Positions 36,153 to 45,422 are shown, counted from the first letter of the stretch. The stretch is DNA of 64,000 nucleotides from Syntrophus sp. (in: bacteria) (GCA_013824645.1 PNOF01000003.1:1-64000); one strand, 5' to 3'. Translations and numbers: made by a program. Notes: a model not told the origin generated them from the letters alone.

Positions 36153-37751
36153 ATGAATTTTGCTATGTTTTCGGGCCTCAACGCGAGTAAATTTCCAAAA
36201 AGAGAGTTCATCATTGAAAGTTATCCGTCAAAGAAGACGCGCAGGAGTTTGACGTGGGAACAGTTTGATGATCAGGCAAATAAAATTGCTAATTACCTCG
36301 TAAATGAATGTGGTGTAAAAAAGGGTGACAACGTTGTCCACCTCATGATGAATTCCATGGAGTGGTATGCAAGCTACATTGCGGTATTGAAAGCGGGCGC
36401 CACAGTGTCACCTCTTAATTTCCGTTTTGCAAGCGATGATATCAAGTATGCCGCTGATGTAACAAAGTGTAAAGTCTTCCTTTTCGGCGAGCAGTTTAAT
36501 GCCCGCGTTGAACCCATCATGAAACAGATGGATTACTGCAAGAACTTTATCTGCCTCGGCGATACAGTACCTGCCGGTGTGAAATCCTATAAGGAGATCA
36601 TTGAGAAAGGAAATGGAAAATCATTCTGCGCCGAAATGGGTGACGATGATACGGCAGAGCTTATGTTCACCTCCGGAACAACGGGGGCGCCAAAACCGGT
36701 CTTGCATACCCACAAAACCCTTTTCTATATCGGTATCGGCAATGCCCTTACCTACAACGAAGGGTATAACAGCGTTTATCTTGCGCCCCACCCGTTCTAT
36801 CATAGCGGTACATTGTTCCTGTCTTTTCCAGCCTATATTGCGGCAGGCAAAGTGCTTATGCCCATGGAGACCCAGCCTGAAAATTACCTCCGGTCTATTG
36901 CCGATGAAAAATGTACCGGTGGATGGAATACGGTGCCTACCTGGTCGGATGTCATCAACGCCATCAAATCAGGTCAGGTGAATATCAAGGATTATGACCT
37001 GTCAGCCTTCAGGCATATAGAGATCGGCGCCCAGCCGGTGCCTTATATCCTGCTTGAGGATTCAAAGAAGATCTTCCCGAATCTTCCCATAGCCAACATA
37101 TATGGCATTACCGAAGGCGGCGGAGGCGGACTTACGAACTGCTACGATGAGGACATCATGAGAAAACCGGGCTCCATCGGTAAGGCGACAGTCTTCATGG
37201 AGGCGAAAATTATTGATACTGAAGGCAAGGAAGTTCCTAAAGGATCAGTGGGCGAACTCCTCCTGAAGGGACCCCGTCTCATGAAAGAATATGCATTCAA
37301 TAAGGAAATGACGGATAAGACCATTAAAGACGGTTGGCTCTATACGGGCGACCTTGCATACGAAGACGAGGAAGGCTTTATCTTCTTTGCTGACAGGGCG
37401 AAAGACCTGATTATACGGGGAGGCGAAAACATATTCCCCGCAGAGATCGAAGATGCCCTGAGAAAACACCCGAAGGTACAGGATGTAGCTGTTTTCGGTT
37501 ATCCCCACCCGAGACTTGTGGAAATTGTTATGGCAATCATCCAGGTCAAGGAAGGCCAGACCCTGACCGATGAAGAGATTGTGGGTTTCTGCAAAGACCG
37601 CGGCCTTGCAAAGTACAAATGGCCTGAGAAAATGATCTATGCGCCTATTCCCCGTAACCCTGCAGGGAAAATAGAAAAGGCGAAATTGAGAGATGTCTAC
37701 GTGAAGCCTGCGAAAGAGGCCATGGAGAAGGAATTCAAAAAACAAGGCTAA
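36153..37751 (+). CDS. AMP-forming acyl-CoA synthetase/ligase, paralogue 2
   Basis: Motifs parallel the divergent neighbour: P-loop MFTSGTTGAPKPVLHTH, A5 YGITEGGGGGLTN, DGWLYTGDLAYEDEEG, DLIIRGGENIFPAEIE and the catalytic Lys in NPAGKIEKAKLR. The in-frame TTG at 36114 is ignored because AAGGAGGG lies five bases before ATG 36153, giving 532 residues. Similar early sections (VVHLMMNSMEWYASY against VVHFMMNSIDWLAAY) show the two arose by duplication. It is followed by an intrinsic terminator. The substrate is unknown; aromatic acids would fit a syntrophic lifestyle but this is inference. Confidence 0.9.
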   Translation: MNFAMFSGLNASKFPKREFIIESYPSKKTRRSLTWEQFDDQANKIANYLVNECGVKKGDNVVHLMMNSMEWYASYIAVLKAGATVSPLNFRFASDDIKYAADVTKCKVFLFGEQFNARVEPIMKQMDYCKNFICLGDTVPAGVKSYKEIIEKGNGKSFCAEMGDDDTAELMFTSGTTGAPKPVLHTHKTLFYIGIGNALTYNEGYNSVYLAPHPFYHSGTLFLSFPAYIAAGKVLMPMETQPENYLRSIADEKCTGGWNTVPTWSDVINAIKSGQVNIKDYDLSAFRHIEIGAQPVPYILLEDSKKIFPNLPIANIYGITEGGGGGLTNCYDEDIMRKPGSIGKATVFMEAKIIDTEGKEVPKGSVGELLLKGPRLMKEYAFNKEMTDKTIKDGWLYTGDLAYEDEEGFIFFADRAKDLIIRGGENIFPAEIEDALRKHPKVQDVAVFGYPHPRLVEIVMAIIQVKEGQTLTDEEIVGFCKDRGLAKYKWPEKMIYAPIPRNPAGKIEKAKLRDVYVKPAKEAMEKEFKKQG

Positions 37752-37776
37752 CATAAAAGCTTGAACAGAACAGGCG

Positions 37777-37805
37777 CGCCCGCTCATTTTGAGCGGGCGT
37801 TTTAT
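37777..37805 (+). terminator. Intrinsic terminator after acyl-CoA ligase paralogue 2
   Basis: The stem CGCCCGCTCA / TGAGCGGGCG with a three-base loop is followed by TTTTATATA. Confidence 0.9.
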
Positions 37806-37884
37806 ATATAATAAGATGGTTTTTTTATTGATTATGTCACGCTGGAATGATATGGAATGGGAGAAAGAAAAAGGGAGGGTCAAA

Positions 37885-37971
37885 GTGGAACTATTTATAT
37901 TTTTAGCATGGTTTCTGGTAGGCGCAATGCTCATAGGATGGCGTATCTATTCAAAGAAACGCCGTAAATAA
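37885..37971 (+). CDS. Candidate 28-residue single-span membrane protein
   Basis: A GTG at 37885 is preceded by AAGGGAGGG four to six bases upstream. It encodes one hydrophobic segment (LFIFLAWFLVGAMLIGW) followed by a basic end (SKKRRK), a classic stop-transfer layout. Upstream in-frame ATGs at 37852 and 37819 would lengthen it. A terminator separates it from the ligase, so it needs its own promoter; TATATATAAT near 37803 could serve. I cannot assign a family. Confidence 0.4.
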   Translation: MELFIFLAWFLVGAMLIGWRIYSKKRRK

Positions 37972-38082
37972 ATCCCCTGTACCACAAAAAAGTGCAATTT
38001 CCTTTTGAAACTTTCGTAGCCGGCGCGCCTTATAGCTTTGTAACTCATCGTATTTACATACGAAATAAATAAATTATTTTAG

Positions 38083-38112
38083 TTGATTCTTTGGTATCAA
38101 AGTAGTTATAGT
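38083..38112 (+). promoter_or_regulatory. Sigma-70 type promoter with palindromic spacer
   Basis: TTGATT (38083-38088), an 18-bp spacer and TATAGT (38107-38112) precede an AAAGGAGGG site and the ATG at 38142. The spacer holds the inverted repeat CTTTG-GTAT-CAAAG, which could be an operator. Confidence 0.5.
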
Positions 38113-38141
38113 ATGTAAGATATTTCACAAAGGAGGGAATC

Positions 38142-38705
38142 ATGAGGAGAAGTATAATGGTGTTTGCCGGGGTAGCGTTTTTTTTATTCACTACTCTGGT
38201 TAGTGCCTACGCAGTGGAGATTACGGCTGATATGGTATCAAAAGAAGGAAAGGTAACGAGAAACGGCAAGATATATGTAAAGGACAGCAAGACCCGTGTT
38301 GAAAAAGGGAGTTCCCCCATGTATGCAATCGTGAGGGGAGATAAGAACCTCTTCTGGCAGATCAACGGCGCTGAGAGGACCTATGTGGAAGCAAAACTGA
38401 CACCTGACATGAAGCCCAGTATTGAAGAAAAATTATTTGGCGAGACCGCGAGAAAACTGGTCGGCACAGAGACGGTGAACGGATACGCCGCAAAGAAATA
38501 TGAAGTGACGGTCAAAACAAAAAACAAGAACGAGACAATATCCCAGTGGTTTTCAACGGAATACAATTTCCCTGTAAAGATAGTTACCTCGAAATGGACT
38601 GTCGAGTACAAGAACATTAAAAAGGGCGGCGTTGCCGACACCCTGTTTGATCTGCCGGCAGGCGTGGTAAGGGATACAACCGAAGTGCCTGATGTGCTCC
38701 ACTAA
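38142..38705 (+). CDS. Exported DUF4412-like/LolA-like protein
   Basis: A signal peptide (residues 1-25, ending SAYA) exports this 187-residue protein. The mature part (about 30-185) reads as a half-barrel of strands typical of LolA/LolB-like or DUF4412 proteins: RNGKIYVKDSKTRVEK, LFWQINGAERTYVEAKL, LVGTETVNGYAAKKYEV, and ISQWFSTEYNFPVKIVTS. Such periplasmic proteins bind lipid or lipoprotein, but a specific role is not shown. AAAGGAGGG is eight bases from the ATG and a terminator follows, so it is likely monocistronic. Confidence 0.7.
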   Translation: MRRSIMVFAGVAFFLFTTLVSAYAVEITADMVSKEGKVTRNGKIYVKDSKTRVEKGSSPMYAIVRGDKNLFWQINGAERTYVEAKLTPDMKPSIEEKLFGETARKLVGTETVNGYAAKKYEVTVKTKNKNETISQWFSTEYNFPVKIVTSKWTVEYKNIKKGGVADTLFDLPAGVVRDTTEVPDVLH

Positions 38706-38744
38706 GCGAAATATATAGATAAGCTGTTACAGAGAATATAAATA

Positions 38745-38787
38745 TAAAAAAGCCAGGACCGGGCGAAAACTCCGTCTTGGCTTTTTT
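38745..38787 (+). terminator. Intrinsic terminator
   Basis: AAAAAAGCCAGGAC pairs with GTCTTGGCTTTTTT (one G-T wobble) and ends in a T-run, just after the DUF4412-like gene. Confidence 0.85.
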
Positions 38788-38860
38788 ATATCAAAGATGG
38801 TAAGCTGGTAGTCTACAGATAGGCTCGCCTATCCAGTTAAACAAAAAAAAGGGGACATAG

Positions 38861-39403
38861 ATGGGAGAAGGAATAAAGAAGAGACACCACATGAAGGCAA
38901 TGATTATAACAGCACTTTTTCTTATTGTCTCCATTTCCTTTATCATGTGGCTCAAGGAGCAGGCGGCACAGCGGCCCGTTCCGACAGAAGCGGCAGTTGT
39001 TGATGCGAAAAGCACGGACTGGAAGAAATATGGCATTGACGTGGAAGGTGAGCACTTCTTTCGGTTTGATGCTTCAGGCAAGGCATTTCCCGATGTGTTA
39101 AGTGTGAAAACAAAAATCATCTACAACGAGGAAGGAAAGAAAAAATACATAGAAAAACGGCAGAAGAATAATCTTCCCGTGCAGGGCTTCGAGGAACTTA
39201 ATTCCCGGACCGTCCTCTATGGACTGAATTGCATCAGCAAAAAAAAGGAGTTCTGTGTCCTCGAGGTCTTTGAACTGACAAAAGAGGGGAAGACCCTCGA
39301 TTACGCGAAAGCCGGTTCCTATAAAGACTGGAATGAGATCCCGCCGGGAACGGTCTATGAAGAGCTTCACCGGGTTATCTGTCCTGAAAGGAACGATAAA
39401 TAA
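38861..39403 (+). CDS. Unknown membrane-anchored or exported protein
   Basis: This 180-residue protein has one hydrophobic segment at residues 11-28 (AMIITALFLIVSISFIMW), behind a basic start, so it is anchored or exported. The remainder is soluble and Lys/Glu rich, with two cysteines in LNCISKKKEFCVLEVF that might form a disulphide, and a third near the end (VICPERNDK). I do not recognise the family. ATG 38891 is a possible shorter start that keeps the hydrophobic segment. It is bounded upstream by a terminator. Confidence 0.6.
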   Translation: MGEGIKKRHHMKAMIITALFLIVSISFIMWLKEQAAQRPVPTEAAVVDAKSTDWKKYGIDVEGEHFFRFDASGKAFPDVLSVKTKIIYNEEGKKKYIEKRQKNNLPVQGFEELNSRTVLYGLNCISKKKEFCVLEVFELTKEGKTLDYAKAGSYKDWNEIPPGTVYEELHRVICPERNDK

Positions 39404-39612
39404 GCCCTTATTGATATTAATTTCTCTTAAATTAATCCTCTTTTGTTTTGTGCGGGATAACTACTTCCCCTCCCTCAAGGGGAGGGACGACGGAGCATTT
39501 GTCCCTGTCATGAATGATCCCCCCACACCACCCTAAAGGGCACACGCTCTGTCAAGCACGGAATGACAACGTGCCGTAAGCTGCGAGGAGTCTACCCGGT
39601 GGTTGAATGCTT

Positions 39613-39737
39613 ATTCCATTTCTAAGTCAAGGCGCTATCTTTGTTGGCAGCGTCGTCGTAAATCCTCACGTACTGGTGTACGCTCCGGTTTCCTCCTCCT
39701 TGCCGCCTCAATATCATCCTTGATTTAGAAATGGAAT
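39613..39737. repeat. 125-bp interspersed repeat with terminal inverted repeats, copy B
   Basis: The ends ATTCCATTTC and GAAATGGAAT and the interior match copy A (9191-9314) in the opposite orientation. Differences cluster in the 15-20 bases next to each end. Confidence 0.85.
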
Positions 39738-39913
39738 TATTAATCCGGTAAATAAAAACAAAAACCCCGCTCTTTCAAAGCACTGGATGTTGCTTGCGCA
39801 AGTGAAGACACCCCCCGGAACCTGTCCTCGAATGCGTTTATCGGTGGCTGGAATGACAACTTGTTCGTATGTTTAATTGCCAATGTAATAATTATGAGCA
39901 GAAAAAAGGCATG

Positions 39914-39942
39914 AAAAAAGGGACCCGAAGGCCCCTTTTTTG
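39914..39942 (-). terminator. Intrinsic terminator of the symporter genes
   Basis: AAAAAAGGG-A-CC / GG-C-CCCTTTTTT pairs around a CGAA loop with one mismatch, with runs of A and T on both sides. It lies just past the end of the minus-strand symporter. Confidence 0.8.
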
Positions 39943-39960
39943 TTTGTTCACCAGCAGTGC

Positions 39961-41553
39961 TTAGTCTGCTTGTTTTGACCAGAGCAGATCAATAAGTTTC
40001 TGTGACGGCGGTTTGGTCATAAAGCTGACGAGGAAATAAATCGCGCCGCAGCTTAGAACCAGGAACCACTCGTAGCTGCCCATACCGTACATTTTCTTGT
40101 ACAGAACAGCCCAGCTTCCGTAAAGGGTAAATACTGTTCCCCAGACAACGCAGGCGCCTGCGCCCCACTTCGTTGCGCCCTTCCAGAAATAGGAAATGGC
40201 GGTGACGAAGAAGAAGACCGCGCCCATGCCCATTGCCGCCATACCCATGAAGATGGAGAGGAGTTCAGGCGGTTTGACGAGCACAAAGTAGAAGGGCAGG
40301 AAAAGGAAGAAACCGATGAGGAAATAGCCCAGATAGAGCAGGCTCTTGTCTGATGTTTCCGGCTTCCAGAGTTTTATAATGTCCTTGGTGACATTGGCGC
40401 TCATGATAAAGACCATGCCGGCCAAGGTTGAGAGGGCTGCAGAAAAGAGTCCTGCCGTGTATAGCGCGAGGAGCCATGGGCCGCCCAACGCATGGGCAAG
40501 ATAAGGTGCGGCAAGGTCAGCCTTAAAGACATTTGGCTGGCCGTGGATTGTTGCTGCCTGGAGCAGTGTCGGTCCATAAAGGAGACGTGCCACAAGGCCG
40601 TTGCTGGAGCAGTCCAGCATGATGGGGATACCGGTGAAGAGCCATACGGTGAATACGAGCCACCAGTAATCCTTCTTTGTTACCTTCTTCATACCGAGGA
40701 ACCGGCTCACGTTATGAGGAAAGCCGACTGCCATGGTGAAGAAGATGACCGGTGTGGCGAGGATACCGATCCAGCTCGACATGAGCTGTGTAAACCCGAG
40801 CTGCGGGAGCTTTGGGTTGATAAGTGCCATCAGGCTGGGGTTCTGTGCCGCGAGGCCTTCCGTGACTGCCCTGAAACCACCGACGTGTATGATGGCCCAG
40901 AGGCCGAGGAGAGTGCCGACAACGCAGAAGACAAAACCCTGCAAGGCCATGGCATACTGGTTCCCGATGTAGCCGCCGAGGACCATATAGAGCCATGCGA
41001 TGAACACTGAGAGCAAGAGACACCAGAGCGGTGAAAGGCCCGTCATGGCGAACCAGACAGTTGCCCCTGCTTTTAACTGACCCACAGAATAGAGGAAGAG
41101 AAAAAAGAGCATCGAAACGGCGACAATTGTCTGAAGGCCCTTTGATTCGAACCTCCGTCCGATCGTCTCAGGCAGCGTTGCTGCGCCGAGCTTCTTGGAA
41201 AAGTCCCGTGTCTTCAAGGCGCCAAGCCAGATACAGGGGATGATGCCGATGAGACTCCAGATACCGGCAAACCACATACCGGAAAAACCTAAGGAGTACA
41301 CAATACCGGTGCTTCCGCAGAAGGCCCAGCCTGAAATGTATGTGGCGGAGAGTGCGGCGCCGGTGATGATGGGGCCCAAATCGCGTTTTCCGACAAGGTA
41401 CTCATCAAAACTGCCGCTGGTCATCTTTTTTCTTCCCATAAGGCCGAGGAGAATGGACATAAGGAGCAGTAAGCCCACGGCAAGACTACCGGAGACAATC
41501 ATTTCCGTGGTCGGTACGGGTAAAGGTAGAAATTTCAATGTTTGTGGATTCAT
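39961..41553 (-). CDS. Sodium:solute symporter (SSS family)
   Basis: The 530-residue protein has about 13 hydrophobic helices and SSS hallmarks: GSFDEYLVGKRDLGPIITGAALSATYISGWAFCGSTG near residues 45-80, and ATLPETIGRRFESKG. A longer frame to 41637 is discounted because GGGGGTGG and a coupled ATG lie at 41553. Its start overlaps the stop of a 43-residue membrane protein (ATGA), a partnership known for several SSS transporters of small carboxylates or amino acids. The substrate is not determined; acetate or similar monocarboxylates would fit, as would proline or pantothenate. Confidence 0.9.
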   Translation of the reverse strand: MNPQTLKFLPLPVPTTEMIVSGSLAVGLLLLMSILLGLMGRKKMTSGSFDEYLVGKRDLGPIITGAALSATYISGWAFCGSTGIVYSLGFSGMWFAGIWSLIGIIPCIWLGALKTRDFSKKLGAATLPETIGRRFESKGLQTIVAVSMLFFLFLYSVGQLKAGATVWFAMTGLSPLWCLLLSVFIAWLYMVLGGYIGNQYAMALQGFVFCVVGTLLGLWAIIHVGGFRAVTEGLAAQNPSLMALINPKLPQLGFTQLMSSWIGILATPVIFFTMAVGFPHNVSRFLGMKKVTKKDYWWLVFTVWLFTGIPIMLDCSSNGLVARLLYGPTLLQAATIHGQPNVFKADLAAPYLAHALGGPWLLALYTAGLFSAALSTLAGMVFIMSANVTKDIIKLWKPETSDKSLLYLGYFLIGFFLFLPFYFVLVKPPELLSIFMGMAAMGMGAVFFFVTAISYFWKGATKWGAGACVVWGTVFTLYGSWAVLYKKMYGMGSYEWFLVLSCGAIYFLVSFMTKPPSQKLIDLLWSKQAD

Positions 41554-41681
41554 TCTTGCCACCCCCTTGTCACTAACCATGTGCCGATGATGGTAAATGC
41601 GAAGGCAAAGGCAAAGACCGAGCCCCATACGTACCACGAGAACATCAATTCTTCAACTAAAGCTGGATCAACTGGCTGCAT
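41550..41681 (-). CDS. Symporter small accessory membrane protein
   Basis: A 43-residue protein (start ATG 41681, GGGGGT site seven bases upstream) has one hydrophobic helix, FSWYVWGSVFAFAFAFTIIG, and a C-terminal RGWQE. It overlaps the symporter start by four bases. Small one- or two-span partners are known for SSS symporters (for example YhdT beside PanF), and this fits that pattern. It is too short for usual gene finders. Confidence 0.75.
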   Translation of the reverse strand: MQPVDPALVEELMFSWYVWGSVFAFAFAFTIIGTWLVTRGWQE

Positions 41682-42038
41682 AAGTAACCCCCTTTCTAAT
41701 TTTCAAACAGAATATTGTACTGCCCGCACCTCCTTAAACAATATACTTTGATGAAAAAATCTGTATTAAAGCAAGTGAATCGACGGGTGAATCGTAATAA
41801 TATAGATACGCCAAACCCGTTAAGATAACGCCCCCTTCCCTCATATTACTATTAATAGTAGACTTCCACAAAAAAATGTCAAGAAAAAAATATCGCTCTT
41901 TTTTATACACATTCATAATCTATAAATCAATAGTTAAATATTCCAACAGGATGCATGAGAAAAACAGGGAAAAAATGATACACATTAATTCCCCTGTTTA
42001 CCGCCTATTGCGAAGGAGAAAATAACAATGGAGACCGG
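41682..42038. other. 357-bp gap upstream of the symporter genes
   Basis: An A/T-rich region between smc and the symporter pair with no ORF of its own. A perfect 14-bp palindrome TACTATTAATAGTA lies at 41847-41860 and may be an operator for the symporter genes. No convincing terminator for smc is seen here. Confidence 0.6.
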
Positions 42039-45000
42039 CTACAGACGCACAGAAACCGTCTTCGAGATGCCCTCTTCTTCCATGGTAATGCCGTATATCG
42101 TGTCAGAGGATTCCATGGTGATCCGGTTATGGGTAATGAAAATAATCTGGGTTTTTGTACTCATGGTCTTTACGATTTCAAGGAGCGCCACAAGGTTTGC
42201 GTCATCAAGGGGGGCGTCGATTTCGTCCATAAGAGCGAAAGGACTTGGTTTGGTATCCATGAGGGCAAGCAGAAGCGCAAGGGAGATGAGGGCCTTTTCC
42301 CCGCCGGAGAGAAGCTCCATTCTGAGTACCTTTTTGCCGGGAGGCTGAGCGAACATCTCAACGCCGCCGTTTTCCTGATTGACGACGAGATGGCCTTTCC
42401 CGCCCTTAAAGAGCGTGTCGGTAAACCGTTTAAATGCTTCGTTGACCTTATCAAAGGTTTCGGCGAATAATTCTTTTGTCAGAAGGTCTATCTTGGTAAT
42501 TGTTTTTTTCAAAGACTCCATTGCGCTCCGCAGATCTTCCTTTTGTTTTTCAAGAAATAAAAGGCGTTCCTGCAATTCAAGGTATTCTTTTTCAGCCCGG
42601 AAGTTTATTTCTCCCATGGCCTCAATCTCGGCTGTGATTGCCTCTCTCTCGTCGTCGATACCGGGGCTAAGCTGTACGGCAAAGTCATCGGGGTTTTCTA
42701 TGCTATAAGTTGTCCGGAGTTTTTCAAGGATGGTGTTTAGTTTCTCAATAAACAGTATGATCTCTTTCTCAATGTTTTCCCGCCTGCCCCGGATTTTTTC
42801 AATCTCTTTTCCTGCTGTTTCTATGTTTCCCTGTAAACTCTGTTTTTCCATATGGAGATCGCCGAGCATCTTTTTTAACTCTTCAAATCTCTCCAGATGC
42901 TTTTCACAGGTCTTTTTCAGGTCGTCGTAGTCTTTGTCCAGGTCTCCGATTTTCGCGGAGCGCAGGGCTATTTCTGCGCTGATCTGTTCTACCTTCTCCT
43001 GCCCGGTCACGATGTCATCGCCCAGTTTCCTGATTGCCGTGAGTTTCCGTTCTTTATCTTCTCCGAGGGCTCCGAGGGCATTCCTCTTTCGTTCGATGCT
43101 GATTGTCATTTCATGCCATCTTGACTGGGCTGCTTCGTAGTCTTTTTTGATAGTGTTCAGGTCTGCTTTCAGTGTTGCCATACTTGATTCTCTATCAATC
43201 TTTTCCTTTTCTCCGCGCTCTTTTTCTTCTCCCAGCTGCTCTATTTCCAGGGATGATGTTTCTTCCGAAAGGTCAATCTTTGTTTCCAGCATCTCCAGTC
43301 TTTCAAGGGTTGTCTTCAACCGGGCCTCAAGGAATAAAAGTTCCTTTTCTGTTTTGTTTATTGAGGCTTCTTTTTCTTCACTCACTCTTTTTGTTTTCTG
43401 GTATGCAGCATCGCAGGCCGAGAATCTTATTTTCATATCTTCTATGGCGCCGTAACGATCCTGCAAAGCGCCGCCTATTGTTTTCAGTTCTTTTTCGAGC
43501 TTTATTTTTTCCTTGAACTGTTTCAAGTCGATCCGTTTTTTGTCTTTCCCGCTGAGGATAAAACCACGGGAATCAACATAGACAGTATCATTGATGAATA
43601 TCCCTTCTTCACCGGCTTCGATGCGCGCGAGCGCCTCCTCTATGCCGCCTATCCACCGTATATCGGCCTCAACCTCTGAGCCGCCCAGCTTGAAGATGCC
43701 CTTTTGAGGAAAGAAAATATAATTGCCTTCCTGTTTTTGCACTGCCCTTGAAATTGCTTCTGCGCCGGTCTCTGTGAGCACCTGGTACTCGAGCTCATTT
43801 GAGAAAAACCTTTCCAGTGCCTTTTCTTTTGTCTCTTCCACCTTTATCATGTTAATCAGTTTCGTGGCGTTGAGCTGGTCTGATTCCTTGTTTTCAATGA
43901 ATCCGCCAAGCCGTTTCAAGAACTCTTCTTTAATCCGTTTTTCGTTCTTGAGCCGCTCGGCAATGTTGCCTTCTTCTTCCACGCTTTTTCTCACCATTTC
44001 ACGATCATTGAAAGCGCGGGTCTCTTCTTCGCTTACAATGCTTTTTTCTGTTTTTTCCCTTTCAAGGGCAGCCCTGAGAGTTTTTTGCTGAGTTTCCAGC
44101 CTTGCCAGTATTTCTTTGAGCTCCCCTTTTTCAGCGCTCTCTTTCTCTTCCCTTTTTTCTCTTTCTTTCTCGATTCGTTCTATCTGGGTAATCCTGTTTT
44201 TTGTATCTGTCAACCTGCTCATAGCAACAAAAAGCTGCGTCCGTTCTTCATCGAGTCTTTTCTCATATCCTGCTATGGTTGTTTTAAGCGCCCCGGTCTC
44301 TTCCTGTAATGTCAAGGCGCCGCCTTCTTCTTTCTGCAGTTCCTCTTCATACCCGGCGGATTTACCCGATAGGGCCTCTATCTCTCCTCGATAGGCTTCA
44401 ATCTGCTCCTTGATGTGGGACTCGTTTTCTCTGTGGGCATTACACTGGGCTCCAAGTCTTTGTTTTTCCTCTTTCACATATTCTATTTCGAGGAGACGGG
44501 TTTCCATGTCTTTTTCTTTGCCTTTTATATCGACTTCAAGTTGTCTTACGATATTGTCCGTCAATGCGAATTCTGATTCTTTTGCCTCAAAGCCCTTCTT
44601 GAGCTCTGCCTTTTCTTCTTCTTTTTTTGTAATTTCCCCTTCCAGTTCACCTTGTTTTTCCTGAATTTTGCCTATCCTTTTTTTCAGTTTTGCATAGCCG
44701 TCGAGGAGGATCTGCCTTTCTATCTCATGAAGCTTATCGGCTAACACCTGATACGCTTTCCACCGCTGCCATTCAAGTTCTGCTTTTTCAAAGGCGGTTG
44801 TTACTTCCCGGTATATATCCTCAACCCGTTCGAGGTTGATTGTTACTTCTTCCATTCTCGTCAGGGCGTCACGCTTTTTCTCTTCGAACCGCGTGATACC
44901 GCTTACCTCTTCAATGACAATCCTGCGTTCCGTCGGTTTCATCTGGATAAAACTTTCTATTCGTCCCTGCTCTATAATTGCGTATGAATTAATACCGATG

Positions 45001-45377
45001 CCGGTGCCAAGAAAGATATCCTGTACATCCTTGAGCCTTACCATGTTTCCGTTGAGGAAATACTCGTTGACGCCGTCGCGGTAAATTCTCCTCTTGACAA
45101 CGAGATCTTTTTCGCCGTCTGTGAGTTCCAGAGAAACTTCCCCGATATTGACCGGTCTTTTGCCGTTGGTGCCATGGAAAATAACATCTCCCATGTCTTT
45201 TACCCGGAGGCTCTTTGTGCCCCGTTCTCCCAATACCCAGACAATGGCATCGACAATATTGCTTTTCCCGCATCCGTTGGGTCCTACAATGGATGTAACG
45301 CCCTGTCCGAAATGGAAGACGGTCCGGTTGAGAAAGGATTTAAAACCGAATATTTCCAACTTTGTTAGTTTCAACAA
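42039..45377 (-). CDS. smc: Chromosome segregation ATPase SMC
   Basis: This 1112-residue condensin core protein has an N-terminal Walker A (GPNGCGKSNIVDAI) and long coiled coils (about 170-480 and 640-930) around a hinge at about 490-640. The C-terminal ABC signature and Walker B are LSGGEKALISLALLLAL and PFALMDEIDAPLDDANL. It works with ScpA/ScpB, which are not in the window. The start is TTG with GAGG six bases upstream. It is about 60-80 residues shorter than the usual 1180, mostly in the coils. gltX lies 45 bases upstream. Confidence 0.95.
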   Translation of the reverse strand: MLKLTKLEIFGFKSFLNRTVFHFGQGVTSIVGPNGCGKSNIVDAIVWVLGERGTKSLRVKDMGDVIFHGTNGKRPVNIGEVSLELTDGEKDLVVKRRIYRDGVNEYFLNGNMVRLKDVQDIFLGTGIGINSYAIIEQGRIESFIQMKPTERRIVIEEVSGITRFEEKKRDALTRMEEVTINLERVEDIYREVTTAFEKAELEWQRWKAYQVLADKLHEIERQILLDGYAKLKKRIGKIQEKQGELEGEITKKEEEKAELKKGFEAKESEFALTDNIVRQLEVDIKGKEKDMETRLLEIEYVKEEKQRLGAQCNAHRENESHIKEQIEAYRGEIEALSGKSAGYEEELQKEEGGALTLQEETGALKTTIAGYEKRLDEERTQLFVAMSRLTDTKNRITQIERIEKEREKREEKESAEKGELKEILARLETQQKTLRAALEREKTEKSIVSEEETRAFNDREMVRKSVEEEGNIAERLKNEKRIKEEFLKRLGGFIENKESDQLNATKLINMIKVEETKEKALERFFSNELEYQVLTETGAEAISRAVQKQEGNYIFFPQKGIFKLGGSEVEADIRWIGGIEEALARIEAGEEGIFINDTVYVDSRGFILSGKDKKRIDLKQFKEKIKLEKELKTIGGALQDRYGAIEDMKIRFSACDAAYQKTKRVSEEKEASINKTEKELLFLEARLKTTLERLEMLETKIDLSEETSSLEIEQLGEEKERGEKEKIDRESSMATLKADLNTIKKDYEAAQSRWHEMTISIERKRNALGALGEDKERKLTAIRKLGDDIVTGQEKVEQISAEIALRSAKIGDLDKDYDDLKKTCEKHLERFEELKKMLGDLHMEKQSLQGNIETAGKEIEKIRGRRENIEKEIILFIEKLNTILEKLRTTYSIENPDDFAVQLSPGIDDEREAITAEIEAMGEINFRAEKEYLELQERLLFLEKQKEDLRSAMESLKKTITKIDLLTKELFAETFDKVNEAFKRFTDTLFKGGKGHLVVNQENGGVEMFAQPPGKKVLRMELLSGGEKALISLALLLALMDTKPSPFALMDEIDAPLDDANLVALLEIVKTMSTKTQIIFITHNRITMESSDTIYGITMEEEGISKTVSVRL

Positions 45378-45422
45378 TGAAACCTCTATAAGATGAACTG
45401 AAAACCTTACTGTATCATGATG

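Larger units (their letters stand above)
39404..39960. other. 557-bp intergenic region with repeats and no gene
   Basis: This gap holds a CCCTCCCT-CAA-GGGGAGGG hairpin (about 39470-39488), two scattered GGAATGACAAC motifs (about 39560 and 39851), the 125-bp repeat copy B, and the symporter terminator. No ORF with a ribosome site is visible. Confidence 0.7.

Noticed and set aside
39404-39600. Possible small RNA or tmRNA-like gene in the 557-bp gap
   Set aside because: Apart from short hairpins I find no promoter, terminator or conserved RNA motif to support one.
42028-42348. Plus-strand 106-residue ORF with an AAGGAG site at the 3' end of smc
   Set aside because: It lies wholly antisense to the conserved SMC C-terminus and its protein is low complexity (Ser/Arg rich), as expected for a shadow frame. 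The ribosome-site match is probably chance.
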